Positions 42,401-47,152 of a stretch of 64,000 nucleotides of DNA are shown in pieces (position 1 is the stretch's first letter; every line of letters starts with the position of its first letter). This stretch comes from Marthasterias glacialis. Lineage: Eukaryota > Echinodermata > Asteroidea > Forcipulatida > Asteriidae. The stretch lies in contig OU452232.1 in assembly GCA_911728455.2 (NCBI GenBank), positions 4,739,227 to 4,803,226 on the forward strand. The letters run 5' to 3'. The notes below the pieces were generated by a model. That model had not been told where the DNA came from. It made no database searches and saw nothing but the letters and a program-made list of their open reading frames with translations. A program made the position numbers and the translations under genes.

Positions 42401-45400
42401 GTGAACAGAACTAAACTGTGAACAGAACTAAACTGTGAACAGAACTAAACTGTGAACAGAACTAAACTGTGAGCAGAACTAAACTGTGAGCAGAACTAAA
42501 CTGTGAACAGAACTAAACTGTGAACGGAACTAAACTGTGATAAGAACTTAACTGTGAACAGAATTTAACTGTGATTAGAACTAAACTGTGAACAGAACTA
42601 AACTGTGAACAGAACTAAACTGTGAACAGAACTAAACTGTGAACAGAACTAAACTGTGATTAGAACTAAACTGTGATTAGAACTAAACTGTGAACAGAAC
42701 TAAACTGAGAACAGAACTAAACTGTGAACATATGTGTGTGTAGACATGGTAGATGCATTCACCACATACAGGCTGGCATAGTTTATCATTCAAACCACAG
42801 TGGATGATTCTGAATGGTCAGACAGTAGCAATGTGTAGTGTGCATTCACCACCTTTTATTATGTTGCCGGCTTGTATCATGTGTATTGTTTATAATTCAA
42901 AACCAAAGTGGGTGATATTTAATGGCCAGACAGAATGATGGTCGAGTGGTGTACTGTATCGATGTATTCACCAGATGATATCAATGCAGTCTGGCATAGT
43001 TTAGGTTATCATTCAAAACCAAAGTGGATGATATTGAATGGTCAGACAGTTGAAGGGTTGACTGTGTACGGTTTTTGATGCGCTCACCACATGATATCAT
43101 ATTGCAGTCTGGTATACATGTAGTTTATCTACCATTCGAAACCAAAGTGGATGATATTGAATGGTCAGACAATAGGAGGGTTAAATACAAAGTACACAAT
43201 TGGTCACAACAGTGCGACAAGTTGTAACTCACATTGGTAAAAAGGTTGTACATGTATCTTTCACACTTGTAATATGCACTTTGCTCCATCTATTGATAAT
43301 TGAATGCACATTTTTTTTTATTACACACAGACTTTAAAGTTTTAACTGACTCAAAGGACACGAGTGGTAAAGTACCTTTGGCCTTGGTTTCCATGATGAG
43401 GCCCTTGCTGCATATGTTGCATACCTCCTCCGCTGCCCCAGCCCCCGTGGCCCTGCTGGGGACCATTGTATCCCTGGTTCCCACCACCACCACCTCCACC
43501 ACCACCACCGCCGCCATACTGCATGTTGTAGTTGTTGTTGTAGCCGCCACTTCCCGAATCCCTTCAAAACGAAAAACAGTTAACATCATTGATCATTTTC
43601 AAATTTCATTCACATACTGTTCCCAGAATTCTGTGCGTATGCAGTAATCAGCACCTTCAGGTTTTAAAGTTTAGGCTTGGATCATGTCAGAGTCTCAAAG
43701 TTTACGTAAGGAGTTAATGTACATCTGGATTCCCATTGGACTACCAAAGATCCCTGCCAAATATGTGAAGTGGGTAGGCTAGGGTTAGGCTACGGTTATA
43801 CTAGGGCTAGGCTAGGTAAATTTAGGTAAACAGCACCGAGATAAGAATAATCACTAAACGCATACAGTTTTCCCAACTTGTTTTATTTTCATTAAAACAC
43901 ACAGGGTGGAATCCGCCCTTACAACTACCTTCACTTCTTGCATAAAAACTACCAATTTGGCAGCAGCATTCATAAATTTATCATAATGGTCAGTTTCCTT
44001 CATGTGTTAGTAATCTGTAAATGGGCATTGTGAATGAGTCTTACGTTATGCACAGAGTTCCTGGCATATAAAACCAATCAAAATGGGTGAGGACAATAGA
44101 CTTTATGCACATGACGTCAGTTGAGTAGGGCGCCCTTGCCCGAGGTCAAAAGGAGGCTGTTCATTGGCCAATCCTGTGCGCCGCGCGTTTCATTGATTCA
44201 TCATCGTTTCCCTCTAAGATGGCGGCTGGATGACGTCAATGCATAAGGTCTATTCCCATCAGCTACAACACATGACCCCTGACCTTTGAGGTTGTTCTTG
44301 CTTGAAATCTAGGGTTCGATAAAAAGCCCAGGGCTAATTCAAAAGCATTCTCACCAGTCTCTTCTCATACGTTTGGAGGGTGGGCTCATGTCCCTGGGAG
44401 GCGGGCTGTACCTATCACGTCTACCCCGATCCTGGTAGTCCCTCCGGTTCCAGTCCCTCATGTCACGGTTGTCTCGTCGCCTCCTAAAACAAGACATAAA
44501 ACGCGACTTTGAACAAACCACTAACAGATGAGATTAACCTATGCTCAAGAAAACCTGCATTTCAGCCGGATAATGATAGATTCTGGCTAACAGGCCTGGT
44601 ATTATAGGGAGGCCATAGTCTAGTTGCCCTGGTCTTGGCCTTGGTGCCCTTTTCCAAAAATTCCAATAGAATTTAAAGGGACACACTGCCTTCAAATCTC
44701 TTAAAATGTTGCTGTTTGGAATTGCTCCTTATCCTTTTTAAAAGTTGTTCCTGCAATTAAACACCTTTGGTGTGTTGTAATGAGTGAGTAGTGATTAAAA
44801 AAACTTGAATTTGCCTCTCGGAAATACAACTAGCAAAACCATACTCTAAATAGAAAAATACGGTCCACCATTTGTAAAAAAATTTGTTGTGAAAAAATTT
44901 GGTTCTACAAAACGGCAACAATGGTCTGTCACAAAAAAAAAAAAAAAAAAAATACAACAATTTCGTTCAAGGCATATTTATGTGAATCATTATATTATAC
45001 TTTCAAAAATATCTTTCCAACCATATTTATTTCATAACAACTGCCTTTTATTGCTCTAAAGAGCCTAATCCAAAGACAACATGTCCGGTTTTTTTTTAAA
45101 GATTTTCCAAAGTGAGAGCCCTTTGCAAAATGAAAATGGCTCTGCCCTCTTAAAGATAGAAATTCCAGGCCTCGACTTTACCGTTCTGTTTGGACATAAT
45201 TCTTGCAAATGAAAACCAAATTGCATCCCAGCAAAGATGTTGTACTTTGATTTTATTGTAACCTTTCTTACATGTCTTACACACACAAAAAAAGGCTCCA
45301 CAAAAAATTTGGTATTTCAAACCCATTGGACTTGTGTGTACATCTGGGATAGAGCAAGATTTTGAATTGCCACGACAAGTGGCATCACAAAATCAGTTAA

Positions 45401-46449
45401 AATCAGAACACCTTAGGTGTTATGGCTAGGTCCTGTCTCAAATCCATGAAAATACTCCACTCTATGGTAAACTCAACAATCATTGGCTCTACACAAAGGA
45501 TTTTCCATGATTGCGGAAAACTGACGGAATTCGCGGAATCTGCCCCTTGACAGAAAACAGGATTTGAAACGGAAGGTGGTAAAAAAAAATAATTGATTGA
45601 CAAAATCGTTGGATTTTTTTCATTGAACCCAAACCAATTGAAAATGAGGGCATGAACAAATACAGGCATACAAAATAAAGAACGTATTCTACATAAAACT
45701 TTCAGAAAACATCAGATATCAGAACTTAAAAGTAAAAGACCAGCCATTACCGTTTACAAGCGAATGAACAGACCCGGCCTGAGCCGTCGTTTTCGGTCAT
45801 TAGACGGTGACAAAATCATCACGTTCACAGCACAAACTGGTTGTTGCTTTTGGTCTATTTACAGGTTTTTTCCTCTTTTTAATCATGAACCAGACATAAA
45901 ACAGCTCACAGCTGCTGTATAGAAGCTCCTACATTTTGTATTCACTCATAAAGGTCTCATAAACTACTGTAAACTATCCAGATTTTGTCGCCAAGTGAAA
46001 AACAAAATGGCGAATGCTCACTTTCTCTCAGAACTACACGATCACATGATATGTGCAGCTGATACCCTAAACTGCTGATGCATGTATGTAAGTTTCTGAA
46101 CATGTTTTGGTTGCAGCGATCTGTTCAGTTTTAAGAAATTTCAGTAACTAACTTGGCTGTCAATTTCGGAAGAAATTAGTTTTATTGCACAAAAGAATAT
46201 GAAACGGATTTTCTTTTTGTCTGAAACGGAATTCATGTTTTTTTTTTTAACGGAACTTGCACTTTTCTGAAACGGAAAATCATTGGCACTACAAATGCTC
46301 AAATGTTTGGCGAGTTCCGACTTGAAAACTTACCGATCACTCCAGTCATCCCTTCTCCTGGTATCCCTGTCTCTGCGATCACTGTAGTCGTTCCTCTCCC
46401 GTCGGAACTTATCTCTCCGCCGGCGATCATTCTCATCGTCACTGTCCAT
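9355..46449 (-). CDS. SRRT: ARS2 / Serrate RNA effector protein, complete 19-exon gene
   Basis: ARS2 bridges the nuclear cap-binding complex to primary-microRNA processing, 3'-end formation and RNA decay. Coding exons on the minus strand: 46334-46449, 44355-44483, 43376-43561, 40702-40890, 36775-36944, 35006-35147, 34265-34355, 33372-33455, 32576-32711, 31491-31705, 30494-30634, 29238-29579, 27239-27409, 25408-25561, 23775-23883, 22940-23093, 21033-21288, 17966-18062, 9355-9418. They sum to 2946 nt (981 residues plus stop), with every splice phase matching; human ARS2 is about 876 residues. Order of parts: Arg/Asp-rich N-terminus (1-80), Gly/Gln linker (82-143), Serrate/Ars2 N-domain (about 160-265), acidic Lys/Glu linker (265-460), RRM (about 461-560), Glu/Lys insert (580-650), helical core (650-790), zinc-finger-like segment (812-833), Gln/Gly-rich tail, and C-terminal [13 protein letters not shown] (969-981), the conserved cap-binding-complex contact. 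The extra length over human is mostly low-complexity linker. The exon set is inferred from splice signals plus family similarity. Confidence 0.95.
9593..9668 (-). repeat. tRNA-like repeat (tRNA pseudogene or SINE head)
   Basis: Minus strand begins GGGCTTG and ends CAAGTCC, able to pair as a 7-bp acceptor stem, with a D-arm-like AGCTCAGTCGGTAGAG and T-arm-like GGTTCAAGTCCC. The anticodon stem is poor and there is an extra base before the D arm, so a working tRNA is unlikely. A relative is at 53933-54000; both are followed by CGCCAGTCAGAAG-type sequence. Confidence 0.6.
11285..11590 (+). mobile_element. TTAAAGCCCCAGC inverted-repeat element, 3' truncated
   Basis: Left end TTAAAGCCCCAGCTCAACGT matches the complete copy at 21796-22158, and internal sequence (TTTTCGTCTC-AATAA-GACGAAAAC hairpin, ATTTAAAAACGATA) follows in the same order. 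The right terminus is missing. Confidence 0.8.
12365..12765 (+). mobile_element. tRNA-derived SINE, tail type A (5' truncated)
   Basis: Lacks most of box A but keeps CTCAAGCTCTGGTGTTTC, GTCCTTGAGCAAGACACCTA and the type A tail (CTTCAGATGGGACATAAAGC ... AGAGCTATACAAGTACTCCG). Complete relatives are at 28713 and 53258. Confidence 0.8.
13506..13760 (+). mobile_element. AATAGACC family 2 element, partial
   Basis: Contains CGATCCATTCAGCCCCGCC, ATGTATTGACAAATCACAGC and AACAAACCGCCGCCATTGTT in the order seen in family 2 copies at 14638, 27490 and 61874. The terminus is disrupted on the left and absent on the right. Confidence 0.7.
13901..14060. repeat. Long hairpin (foldback) around 13980
   Basis: Left arm GCATGGGCTTTCGTATCAAC onward pairs with right arm TTGTTGCTATGAAAGCTCAT; outer flanks GTAGTGGTAGCACT and AGTGCTACCACTAC also pair. 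The centre holds a direct repeat CTACTTCATGAGATGCAAAG. Arms about 75 bp with some mismatches. Confidence 0.8.
14205..14560. repeat. ATATCACCACATG simple tandem array
   Basis: About 350 bp of irregular repeats of ATATCACCACATGATATCAC and shorter forms. Open frames across it (Ile-Ser-Pro-His-type repeats) are artefacts of the repeat. Confidence 0.93.
14638..15054 (+). mobile_element. AATAGACC family 2 element with nested tRNA-like insert
   Basis: Ends TAGACCAATCCATTAAGCCC and GGGCTTAATGGATCTGTCTA, inverted. Inside are GACCAATCACAACC (CCAAT type) and CCGCCGCCATTGTA (YY1-core type). Positions 14800-14900 hold a tRNA-like sequence on the minus strand (T-arm GGTTTCGAATCCC, D-arm-like TAGTCTAGTTGGTAAGAC), apparently inserted. 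Confidence 0.8.
15625..15805. repeat. Dispersed repeat with GAGGCCATTGGCCTC
   Basis: Shares ACTGAGGCCACCGAGGCCAT, TTGGCCAAGTGCCC and CACTGTCACTACCAACTTGG with 54835-55015. No terminal repeats were recognised; class unknown. Confidence 0.75.
16130..16450. repeat. Dispersed repeat shared with 35300-35640
   Basis: Contains CTTGGGCTACTTTACAAAAA and GTTAAACTGGTTGTGATCAC; the reverse complement appears with similar order at 35300-35640. Class unknown. Confidence 0.7.
16730..17060. repeat. Imperfect inverted repeat with GGCTGTGGC arms
   Basis: Inverted blocks such as AGCCACAGCCGAAGCCACCA and TGGTGGCAATGGCTAGGGCT, with GACCGTGTCCGAATC and GGGCCGTGTCTGAATT repeated. Related short pieces occur at 25150-25345 and 49463-49570. 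A foldback-type repeat family is likely. Confidence 0.6.
17966..18062 (-). CDS. SRRT: SRRT coding exon 18 (poly-Gln tail)
   Basis: Encodes a run of eight Gln followed by [18 protein letters not shown]. The codon at the donor is AG|gtaa, so unspliced transcript would read Arg-stop and yield a protein lacking the C-terminal YRDLDAP motif. Joined to exon 19 it gives [15 protein letters not shown], matching the RGDPRAIVEYRDL order of human ARS2. Confidence 0.9.
18063..21032 (-). other. SRRT intron 17, repeats and unique DNA
   Basis: Includes a repeat with GGCAATTGCCTCCGCTGCCC (18190-18360; relatives at 58530-58710 and 63640-63760), a G-rich tract at 18760-18815 on the plus strand that could form G-quadruplexes, and the foldback at 19312-19542. 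The interval 19600-21000 shows nothing recognisable. Confidence 0.55.
19312..19542. mobile_element. Foldback element with ~81-bp inverted arms
   Basis: Left arm CTCCTCATTTGTGTCAGTAG (19312) is matched by the reverse complement ending at 19542; the arms agree over about 80 bp with only a few differences (for example GAGACCTCG against GAGCCTTCG). The spacer is about 70 bp. No coding capacity. Confidence 0.88.
21033..21288 (-). CDS. SRRT: SRRT coding exon 17 (Gln/Gly-rich)
   Basis: Opens [18 protein letters not shown], matching the VAFFNNFL.D..RP.LP block, then becomes a low-complexity Gly/Gln/Met/Asn tail from CAG/CAA runs. Vertebrates have a Pro/Gly-rich tail here. Donor gtaagc. Confidence 0.94.
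21796..22158 (+). mobile_element. TTAAAGCCCCAGC inverted-repeat element, complete
   Basis: Terminal inverted repeats TAAAGCCCCAGCTCAACATT and AATGTTAAGCTGGGGCTTTA bound 363 bp, probably with a TA target duplication. There is an internal hairpin TTTTCGTCTC-ACT-GAGACGAAAA. Partial or reversed copies: 11285-11590, 47153-47495, about 50165-50378. Non-autonomous, no transposase. Confidence 0.9.
22200..22890. repeat. ~75-bp tandem repeat array
   Basis: About nine copies of a unit with TTTCTTGAAAACTAGAGGAT, GGAATGAATG and CCAATGATGTACCATCCC. Some units are partly duplicated (around 22340-22400). Open frames on both strands here are repeat translations. Confidence 0.9.
22940..23093 (-). CDS. SRRT: SRRT coding exon 16 (zinc-finger-like segment)
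   Basis: Encodes [18 protein letters not shown], then [18 protein letters not shown] and IFNKH, the zinc-finger-like region of ARS2. Only one Cys (812) and two His (828, 833) are visible, as in vertebrate ARS2, so a classic C2H2 site is incomplete. Starts after an AC 3' splice site and ends phase 0 at gtaggc. Confidence 0.95.
23094..23774 (-). other. SRRT intron 15, candidate U12-type AT-AC intron
   Basis: In the gene's sense direction the intron opens ATATCCTT and closes ...TCTGCAC. A TGCCTTAAC branch-site match (plus-strand 23109-23117) lies 13 nt before the terminal AC, within the short spacing typical of minor-spliceosome introns. Read this way GC|T forms Ala and the frame continues GAGGTAGAG (EVEK). 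The 681-nt interior contains part of a SINE (about 23490-23640). Confidence 0.88.
23490..23645 (+). mobile_element. SINE fragment, tail type B
   Basis: Contains GTGTGGGTTTGAATCCAGGT (box B region), GTCCTTGAACAAGACACTTA and CATCACCCAGGAGTAGATTG. Lies within the candidate U12 intron of SRRT. Confidence 0.75.
23775..23883 (-). CDS. SRRT: SRRT coding exon 15 (U12-type donor follows)
   Basis: Encodes [18 protein letters not shown] and [13 protein letters not shown], aligning with the WQKTFEEKL...GRKD block of vertebrate ARS2. There is no usable GT donor at the conserved end. The exon instead ends ...GAAGC before ATATCCTT, a U12-class AT-AC 5' splice site; joined to exon 16 it gives KKDQEAEVEKFV. 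Confidence 0.9.
23884..25407 (-). other. SRRT intron 14
   Basis: Mostly unique-looking. A dispersed motif CAGGGCTTGAATTCC occurs near 24303 (also 35990). At 25150-25345 an imperfect repeat of GGCTTTGGCT / AGCCGGAGCC composition occurs, with three GGGACAATATGTT copies at 25050-25095. No additional exon recognised. Confidence 0.5.
25408..25561 (-). CDS. SRRT: SRRT coding exon 14
   Basis: Encodes [17 protein letters not shown] and [15 protein letters not shown], one of the most conserved ARS2 segments in the helical core. It ends with one base (T) that completes a Leu codon with exon 15. Donor gtaagt. Confidence 0.96.
25562..27238 (-). other. SRRT intron 13
   Basis: 25600-26280 shows nothing recognisable. 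26285-26465 is the AGAGCTGCTT...TGCTTAGC dispersed repeat, and 26690-27110 is a 41-bp tandem array. Confidence 0.55.
26690..27110. repeat. 41-bp tandem repeat array
   Basis: About nine copies of TATCATGATACGTGACTGCC plus TCGCTTATAAGCTACGATGGC. Units alternate between CTCACC and CTCGCT variants in a near-regular pattern, indicating a two-unit (82-bp) higher-order repeat. The unit contains palindromic TATCATGATA. Confidence 0.92.
27239..27409 (-). CDS. SRRT: SRRT coding exon 13
   Basis: Encodes [20 protein letters not shown], a conserved ARS2 block, then an acidic loop and IKDDELNK leading into exon 14. Acceptor after a polypyrimidine tract, donor gtatgt. Confidence 0.95.
27490..27976 (+). mobile_element. 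AATAGACC family 2 element, complete
   Basis: Termini AATACACCGATCCATTAAGC and GCTTAATGGATTGGTCTATT are inverted. Subterminal CCCCGCC (GC box), TTGGCCATTCACAGCC and GCCGCCATTGTT follow. It is about 487 bp because of internal sequence lacking in the 137-bp copy at 50657. Confidence 0.85.
27711..28460. repeat. ~105-bp inverted repeat pair
   Basis: 27711-27815 (GGTTCCTGTAAAGTCGTGTA ... CACAAAACTAAATCCAT) is nearly the exact reverse complement of 28355-28460. Part of the unit occurs again at about 60755-60800. It overlaps the 3' half of the family 2 element. Confidence 0.85.
28713..29123 (+). mobile_element. tRNA-derived SINE, tail type A, near complete
   Basis: Box A TCGCCGAGCGGT (28721-28732) and box B GGTTCGAGTCC (28780-28790) form a Leu/Ser-tRNA-like head. 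The body has CTTCGGATGGGACGTAAAGC and GTAATGCACGTAAAAGAACC; the 3' part ends GTGCGCTATATAAGACTC with a short A/T-rich tail. The GGATGGGACGTAAA block resembles the central domain of widely spread animal SINEs (MetaSINE type), from memory only. Confidence 0.85.
29238..29579 (-). CDS. SRRT: SRRT coding exon 12 (RRM end plus Glu/Lys insert)
   Basis: Opens [19 protein letters not shown], completing the extended RRM module, then a helical stretch [19 protein letters not shown]. The last 60 residues are almost pure Glu/Lys/Arg, likely a long charged helix or coiled coil that human ARS2 does not show at this length. The donor is gttag, less usual, but phase 0 fits. Confidence 0.93.
29755..30175 (+). 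mobile_element. SINE tail type B interrupted by an inverted-repeat element
   Basis: SINE head (GTCATGGACGAGCGGTCTAG, box B GGTTCGAATCC) runs to GACACTTAAATCATAA at 29870, resumes at about 30052 with TTGCCTGTCTTCAAGCAG and continues to the GCAGAGATGGTTCTTG and CCCCAGGGAGC tail. The inserted element is at 29869-30051, so the SINE is older. Confidence 0.85.
29869..30051 (+). mobile_element. AATAGACC family 1 element (copy A)
   Basis: Termini AATAGACCTTATGCACATGA and TCAATGCATTAAGGTCTATT are inverted. Inside are TGACGTCAT (CRE), TTCATTGGACCAT (CCAAT type, inverted) and CTCTAAGATGGCGGT (YY1 type). No ORF. Sister copies: 36297-36472 and 44095-44254; a diverged one at 62585-62713. Confidence 0.9.
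30494..30634 (-). CDS. SRRT: SRRT coding exon 11 (RRM core)
   Basis: Encodes 47 residues including [19 protein letters not shown] and [18 protein letters not shown], the RNP1-like strand region of the ARS2 RRM and nearly identical to the vertebrate block. Phase 0 on both sides. Confidence 0.96.
31491..31705 (-). CDS. SRRT: SRRT coding exon 10 (RRM start)
   Basis: Begins with acidic linker and then [18 protein letters not shown] and KQEIIS, the first strand and helix of the ARS2 RRM (RNP2-like SLFIRN). Joined to exon 11 it gives the conserved [12 protein letters not shown]. Donor gtaagt. Confidence 0.95.
31870..32140 (+). mobile_element. tRNA-derived SINE, tail type B
   Basis: CATGGCAGAGTGGTCTACC (box A region), GTGGGTTCGAATCCCGAT (box B), CCTGAGCAAGACACTTTACT, then the tail GAAATGGGTACCTGTGAAGG and CTCCCCAGGGAGCTGAGATG. 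Confidence 0.8.
32576..32711 (-). CDS. SRRT: SRRT coding exon 9 (Ser/Asp linker)
   Basis: Encodes [19 protein letters not shown] followed by a Ser-rich stretch and [12 protein letters not shown]. It matches in character the basic plus Ser/Glu-repeat linker that precedes the RRM in human ARS2. The serine run comes from AGC/GGC repeats. Donor gtgagt. Confidence 0.88.
33372..33455 (-). CDS. SRRT: SRRT coding exon 8 (acidic linker)
   Basis: A symmetric 84-nt exon (28 residues, [16 protein letters not shown] type) between acceptor ttttag and donor gtatac. Because it is phase 0 on both sides it could be skipped without a frameshift. It belongs to the disordered charged linker before the RRM. Confidence 0.75.
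33575..33870 (+). mobile_element. tRNA-derived SINE, tail type B
   Basis: Box B GGTTCGAATCCC near 33629, CCTTGAGCAAGATGCATAAC, CATCACCCAGAAGTCAATGG, AGCAACCTGTGCGCCCATTT and CTCCTAAGGAGTTGAGATG. The head before box A is eroded. Confidence 0.8.
34265..34355 (-). CDS. SRRT: SRRT coding exon 7 (acidic linker)
   Basis: Encodes about 30 Lys/Glu/Ser-rich residues ending KLDDSGE. It has no fold signature; support is the consensus acceptor (ttcttcag), the gtaag donor, and phase agreement with exons 6 and 8. Confidence 0.8.
34750..34867. repeat. Foldback hairpin with ~50-bp arms
   Basis: Left arm with GCGTCCCACAGACTGTGGTC and CTTTTCCATTGTT pairs with right arm AACAATGGAAAAGGACCGGT and GGGATGCCCCAC; outer ACTTTTGAGAC pairs with GTCTTAAAAGT. 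The loop is about 15 nt. Lies in SRRT intron 6 (34356-35005). Confidence 0.85.
35006..35147 (-). CDS. SRRT: SRRT coding exon 6
   Basis: Opens AVIKMEGG, a conserved ARS2 block, then runs into a less conserved charged linker ending KAEVKKEE. The donor gtaagt makes GA|gtaag, so retention of the intron would stop translation at once. The second half (after KALDQ) is not recognisably conserved; an internal GT there could be an alternative donor, but using the full exon keeps the frame. Confidence 0.88.
35148..36774 (-). other. SRRT intron 5
   Basis: Contains the repeat shared with 16130-16450 (35300-35640), repeats with CAGGGCTTGAATTTT (35985-36190) and a family 1 AATAGACC element. No coding exon recognised. 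Confidence 0.6.
36297..36472 (-). mobile_element. AATAGACC family 1 element (copy B, reversed)
   Basis: Reads ATAGACCTTATGCATTGACG at the left and CGTCATGTACATAAGGTCTA at the right. Contains GCCATCTTAGAG (YY1 type reversed), GGATTGGCCAATGAAC and two CRE-type sites (TGACGTCAT and ATGACGTCAT). It is inverted relative to copies A and C. Confidence 0.92.
36775..36944 (-). CDS. SRRT: SRRT coding exon 5
   Basis: Encodes [20 protein letters not shown] and then a helical Leu-rich segment ([19 protein letters not shown]) ending ISRVLDA. It continues the Ars2 N-domain and joins exon 4 to give the family motif EEWFRSKY.PDE. The donor is gtgggt. Confidence 0.95.
37255..37510. repeat. 140-bp tandem duplication
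   Basis: CGGGCTTATTTTGATTGCAG at about 37255 recurs at about 37395, with the following GAAACAAGCGAGTATGATTT and GATTGGTGCTTGCATGAACT also duplicated. Second copy lacks about 30 bp. A diverged relative is at 12220-12330. Confidence 0.85.
37755..38030 (+). mobile_element. tRNA-derived SINE, tail type B (5' eroded)
   Basis: CTCAAGTTCTGATGGGTGAA, GTGTGGGTTCGGAATCCCAG, CATCACCCAGGAGTAAATGG, CTGCATACTCCAAAGGAGTT. Same order as the 33575 copy. Confidence 0.8.
39923..40078. repeat. Foldback element with ~55-bp arms
   Basis: Left GGGAATAAAAGTGTG ... TTTTCAACAAGTTGATTAAA and CACAGTGAGGC pair with right GCCTCACCGTGTTTAAACAA ... CACACTTTTATTCCC. A nested short hairpin (GATAATTT / AAATTATC) sits at the centre. 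Confidence 0.88.
40702..40890 (-). CDS. SRRT: SRRT coding exon 4 (start of Ars2 N-domain)
   Basis: Encodes a His/Gly-rich lead, then [20 protein letters not shown] and ends [10 protein letters not shown], the strongly conserved opening of the Serrate/Ars2 N-domain. The donor is gtacgt inside the Trp codon; the acceptor follows a long pyrimidine tract (poly-A on the plus strand at about 40902-40921). Confidence 0.95.
41031..42730. repeat. 17-bp minisatellite, about 100 copies
   Basis: Unit AACTAAACTGTGAACAG repeated for about 1.7 kb. Variants GAGCAG, GATTAG, GATAAG and CTCTGAACAG occur in clusters. Because 17 is not a multiple of three and each frame meets TAA or TGA, it cannot encode protein. 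Confidence 0.98.
42750..43180. repeat. ~100-bp repeat with AAACCAAAGTGGATGATATT
   Basis: About four tandem, diverged units containing TTCAAAACCAAAGTGGATGA, GAATGGTCAGACAGTAG and GATGCATTCACCAC. The same unit is dispersed at 13830, 28130-28300, 40085-40135 and 61340-61390. Confidence 0.8.
43376..43561 (-). CDS. SRRT: SRRT coding exon 3 (poly-Gly linker)
   Basis: Encodes residues 82-143, a low-complexity Gly/Asn/Gln linker with 12 consecutive glycines (98-109) built from GGC/GGT/GGA/GGG codons. The exon fits between the conserved KRMRRDW and HIMSFKQFL blocks, where human ARS2 also has a Gly/Pro-rich linker. Donor gtacttt is weak but the phase agrees on both sides. Confidence 0.88.
43562..44354 (-). 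other. SRRT intron 2
   Basis: Contains a short GGCTAGG / GGTTAGG-rich stretch (43770-43815) and a family 1 AATAGACC element. Nothing else recognised. Confidence 0.6.
44095..44254 (+). mobile_element. AATAGACC family 1 element (copy C)
   Basis: Termini AATAGACTTTATGCACATGA and GTCAATGCATAAGGTCTATT. Inside: ATGACGTCAG, TTCATTGGCCAATCCTG, CTCTAAGATGGCGGC and GATGACGTCAA. Same orientation as copy A. Confidence 0.92.
44355..44483 (-). CDS. SRRT: SRRT coding exon 2
   Basis: Encodes an Arg-rich stretch ending in [11 protein letters not shown], which matches the SPP..KRMRRDW block of animal ARS2. This basic N-terminal region carries nuclear-localisation-type clusters. The donor is gtgag; the Trp codon is split TG|G with exon 3. 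Confidence 0.93.
44484..46333 (-). other. SRRT intron 1
   Basis: Mostly unique AT-rich DNA. A fragment with GCCCTGGTCTTGGCCTTGGT near 44615-44650 resembles the repeat at 58560-58700. No exon recognised. Confidence 0.5.
46334..46449 (-). CDS. SRRT: SRRT coding exon 1 (start codon)
   Basis: The ATG lies in a good Kozak context (CACCATGG). The exon encodes [20 protein letters not shown] and further Arg/Asp-rich residues, the conserved ARS2 N-terminus. It ends GATCG before a consensus gtaagt donor, with two bases carried into exon 2. A 5' UTR extension of the exon runs to 46482, where there is a pyrimidine-rich acceptor. Confidence 0.95.
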
Positions 46450-46482
46450 GGTGCTTTATGATGTTAAAAGCTTAGTCAACGT

Positions 46483-46881
46483 CTAAAAGGAAAGAGTTAC
46501 TTAGTCAGGTTAGTAATGTCATACATAAGCCTGTGCTGGTTACACGGTTAACCAACCGACCATCCGGTTACCCGTTTACATTTTCACGGTGCAGATAACT
46601 GCAAAAAAACTTCACTCGAAAGTGCCCCGAAACGCAGAGCACATTTCGATCACAATGTACAGTACACAATGCAGAATATACATCATGCGACATGTAAGCG
46701 GTCACACCGTTTCCAAAAATTTACAGGCTGATAGTCTTCATTATATCGCTACTTTGCATGCTGCATTGAACGCAAGAAACATTGAAAGCTAGAGGGCGCT
46801 TTTAGAACAACGCGATAGAATGGGAGAGCGTGCCCTCTGTTGCTGAAATGTACCAGCACGTTTATGACAAAGCTTCTTCAC
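46483..46881 (-). other. Proposed SRRT 5' UTR intron
   Basis: The bases just upstream of the start exon read ctttccttttag, a strong acceptor (exon from 46482). A matching donor, tctcag|gtgaag, sits at 46881 on the minus strand. Next to it upstream is a TGCGCATGC element resembling an NRF1 site, in a GC-richer patch (46880-46990), so the transcription start is probably there. This is inference without transcript data. Confidence 0.4.
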
Positions 46882-47010
46882 CTGAGACTAGACGGGTCTG
46901 CGCATGCTCGGGACGTCGGTGGTACACCAACTGCTAGACATTTATACACAGCATTGTCGTCGCTGGTGCGCGTGTGAAAGCGGTCAAAAGCGTGGTCGGC
47001 GGAGAAAGTT
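46882..47010 (-). promoter_or_regulatory. Likely SRRT promoter / first noncoding exon
   Basis: A locally GC-rich patch immediately upstream of the proposed 5' UTR donor contains TGCGCATGC (near 46909), similar to the NRF1 palindrome common in promoters of housekeeping genes. There is no TATA box at a credible distance. The position follows from gene geometry; no start site can be read directly. Confidence 0.3.
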
Positions 47011-47152
47011 CCGTGGAAATTGTAGCTTGCTTACAAAAAAGTCTGCAAAATGTAGGCTTTATTTTGCAAAAATGGTAACATTAATAATACCCTGGATGAA
47101 CGCAAAGAGTATTTTACAGTATAATGTAAGATTTGTTTCTTCTTGTTTTTGT

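Larger units (their letters stand above)
40891..43375 (-). other. SRRT intron 3, mostly tandem repeats
   Basis: Consists of a 17-bp minisatellite (41031-42730) and a ~100-bp repeat block (42750-43180). No coding sequence. Confidence 0.85.

Noticed and set aside
41031-42730. CRISPR-like array
   Set aside because: The repeats are contiguous with no unique spacers, and the sequence is an animal intron.
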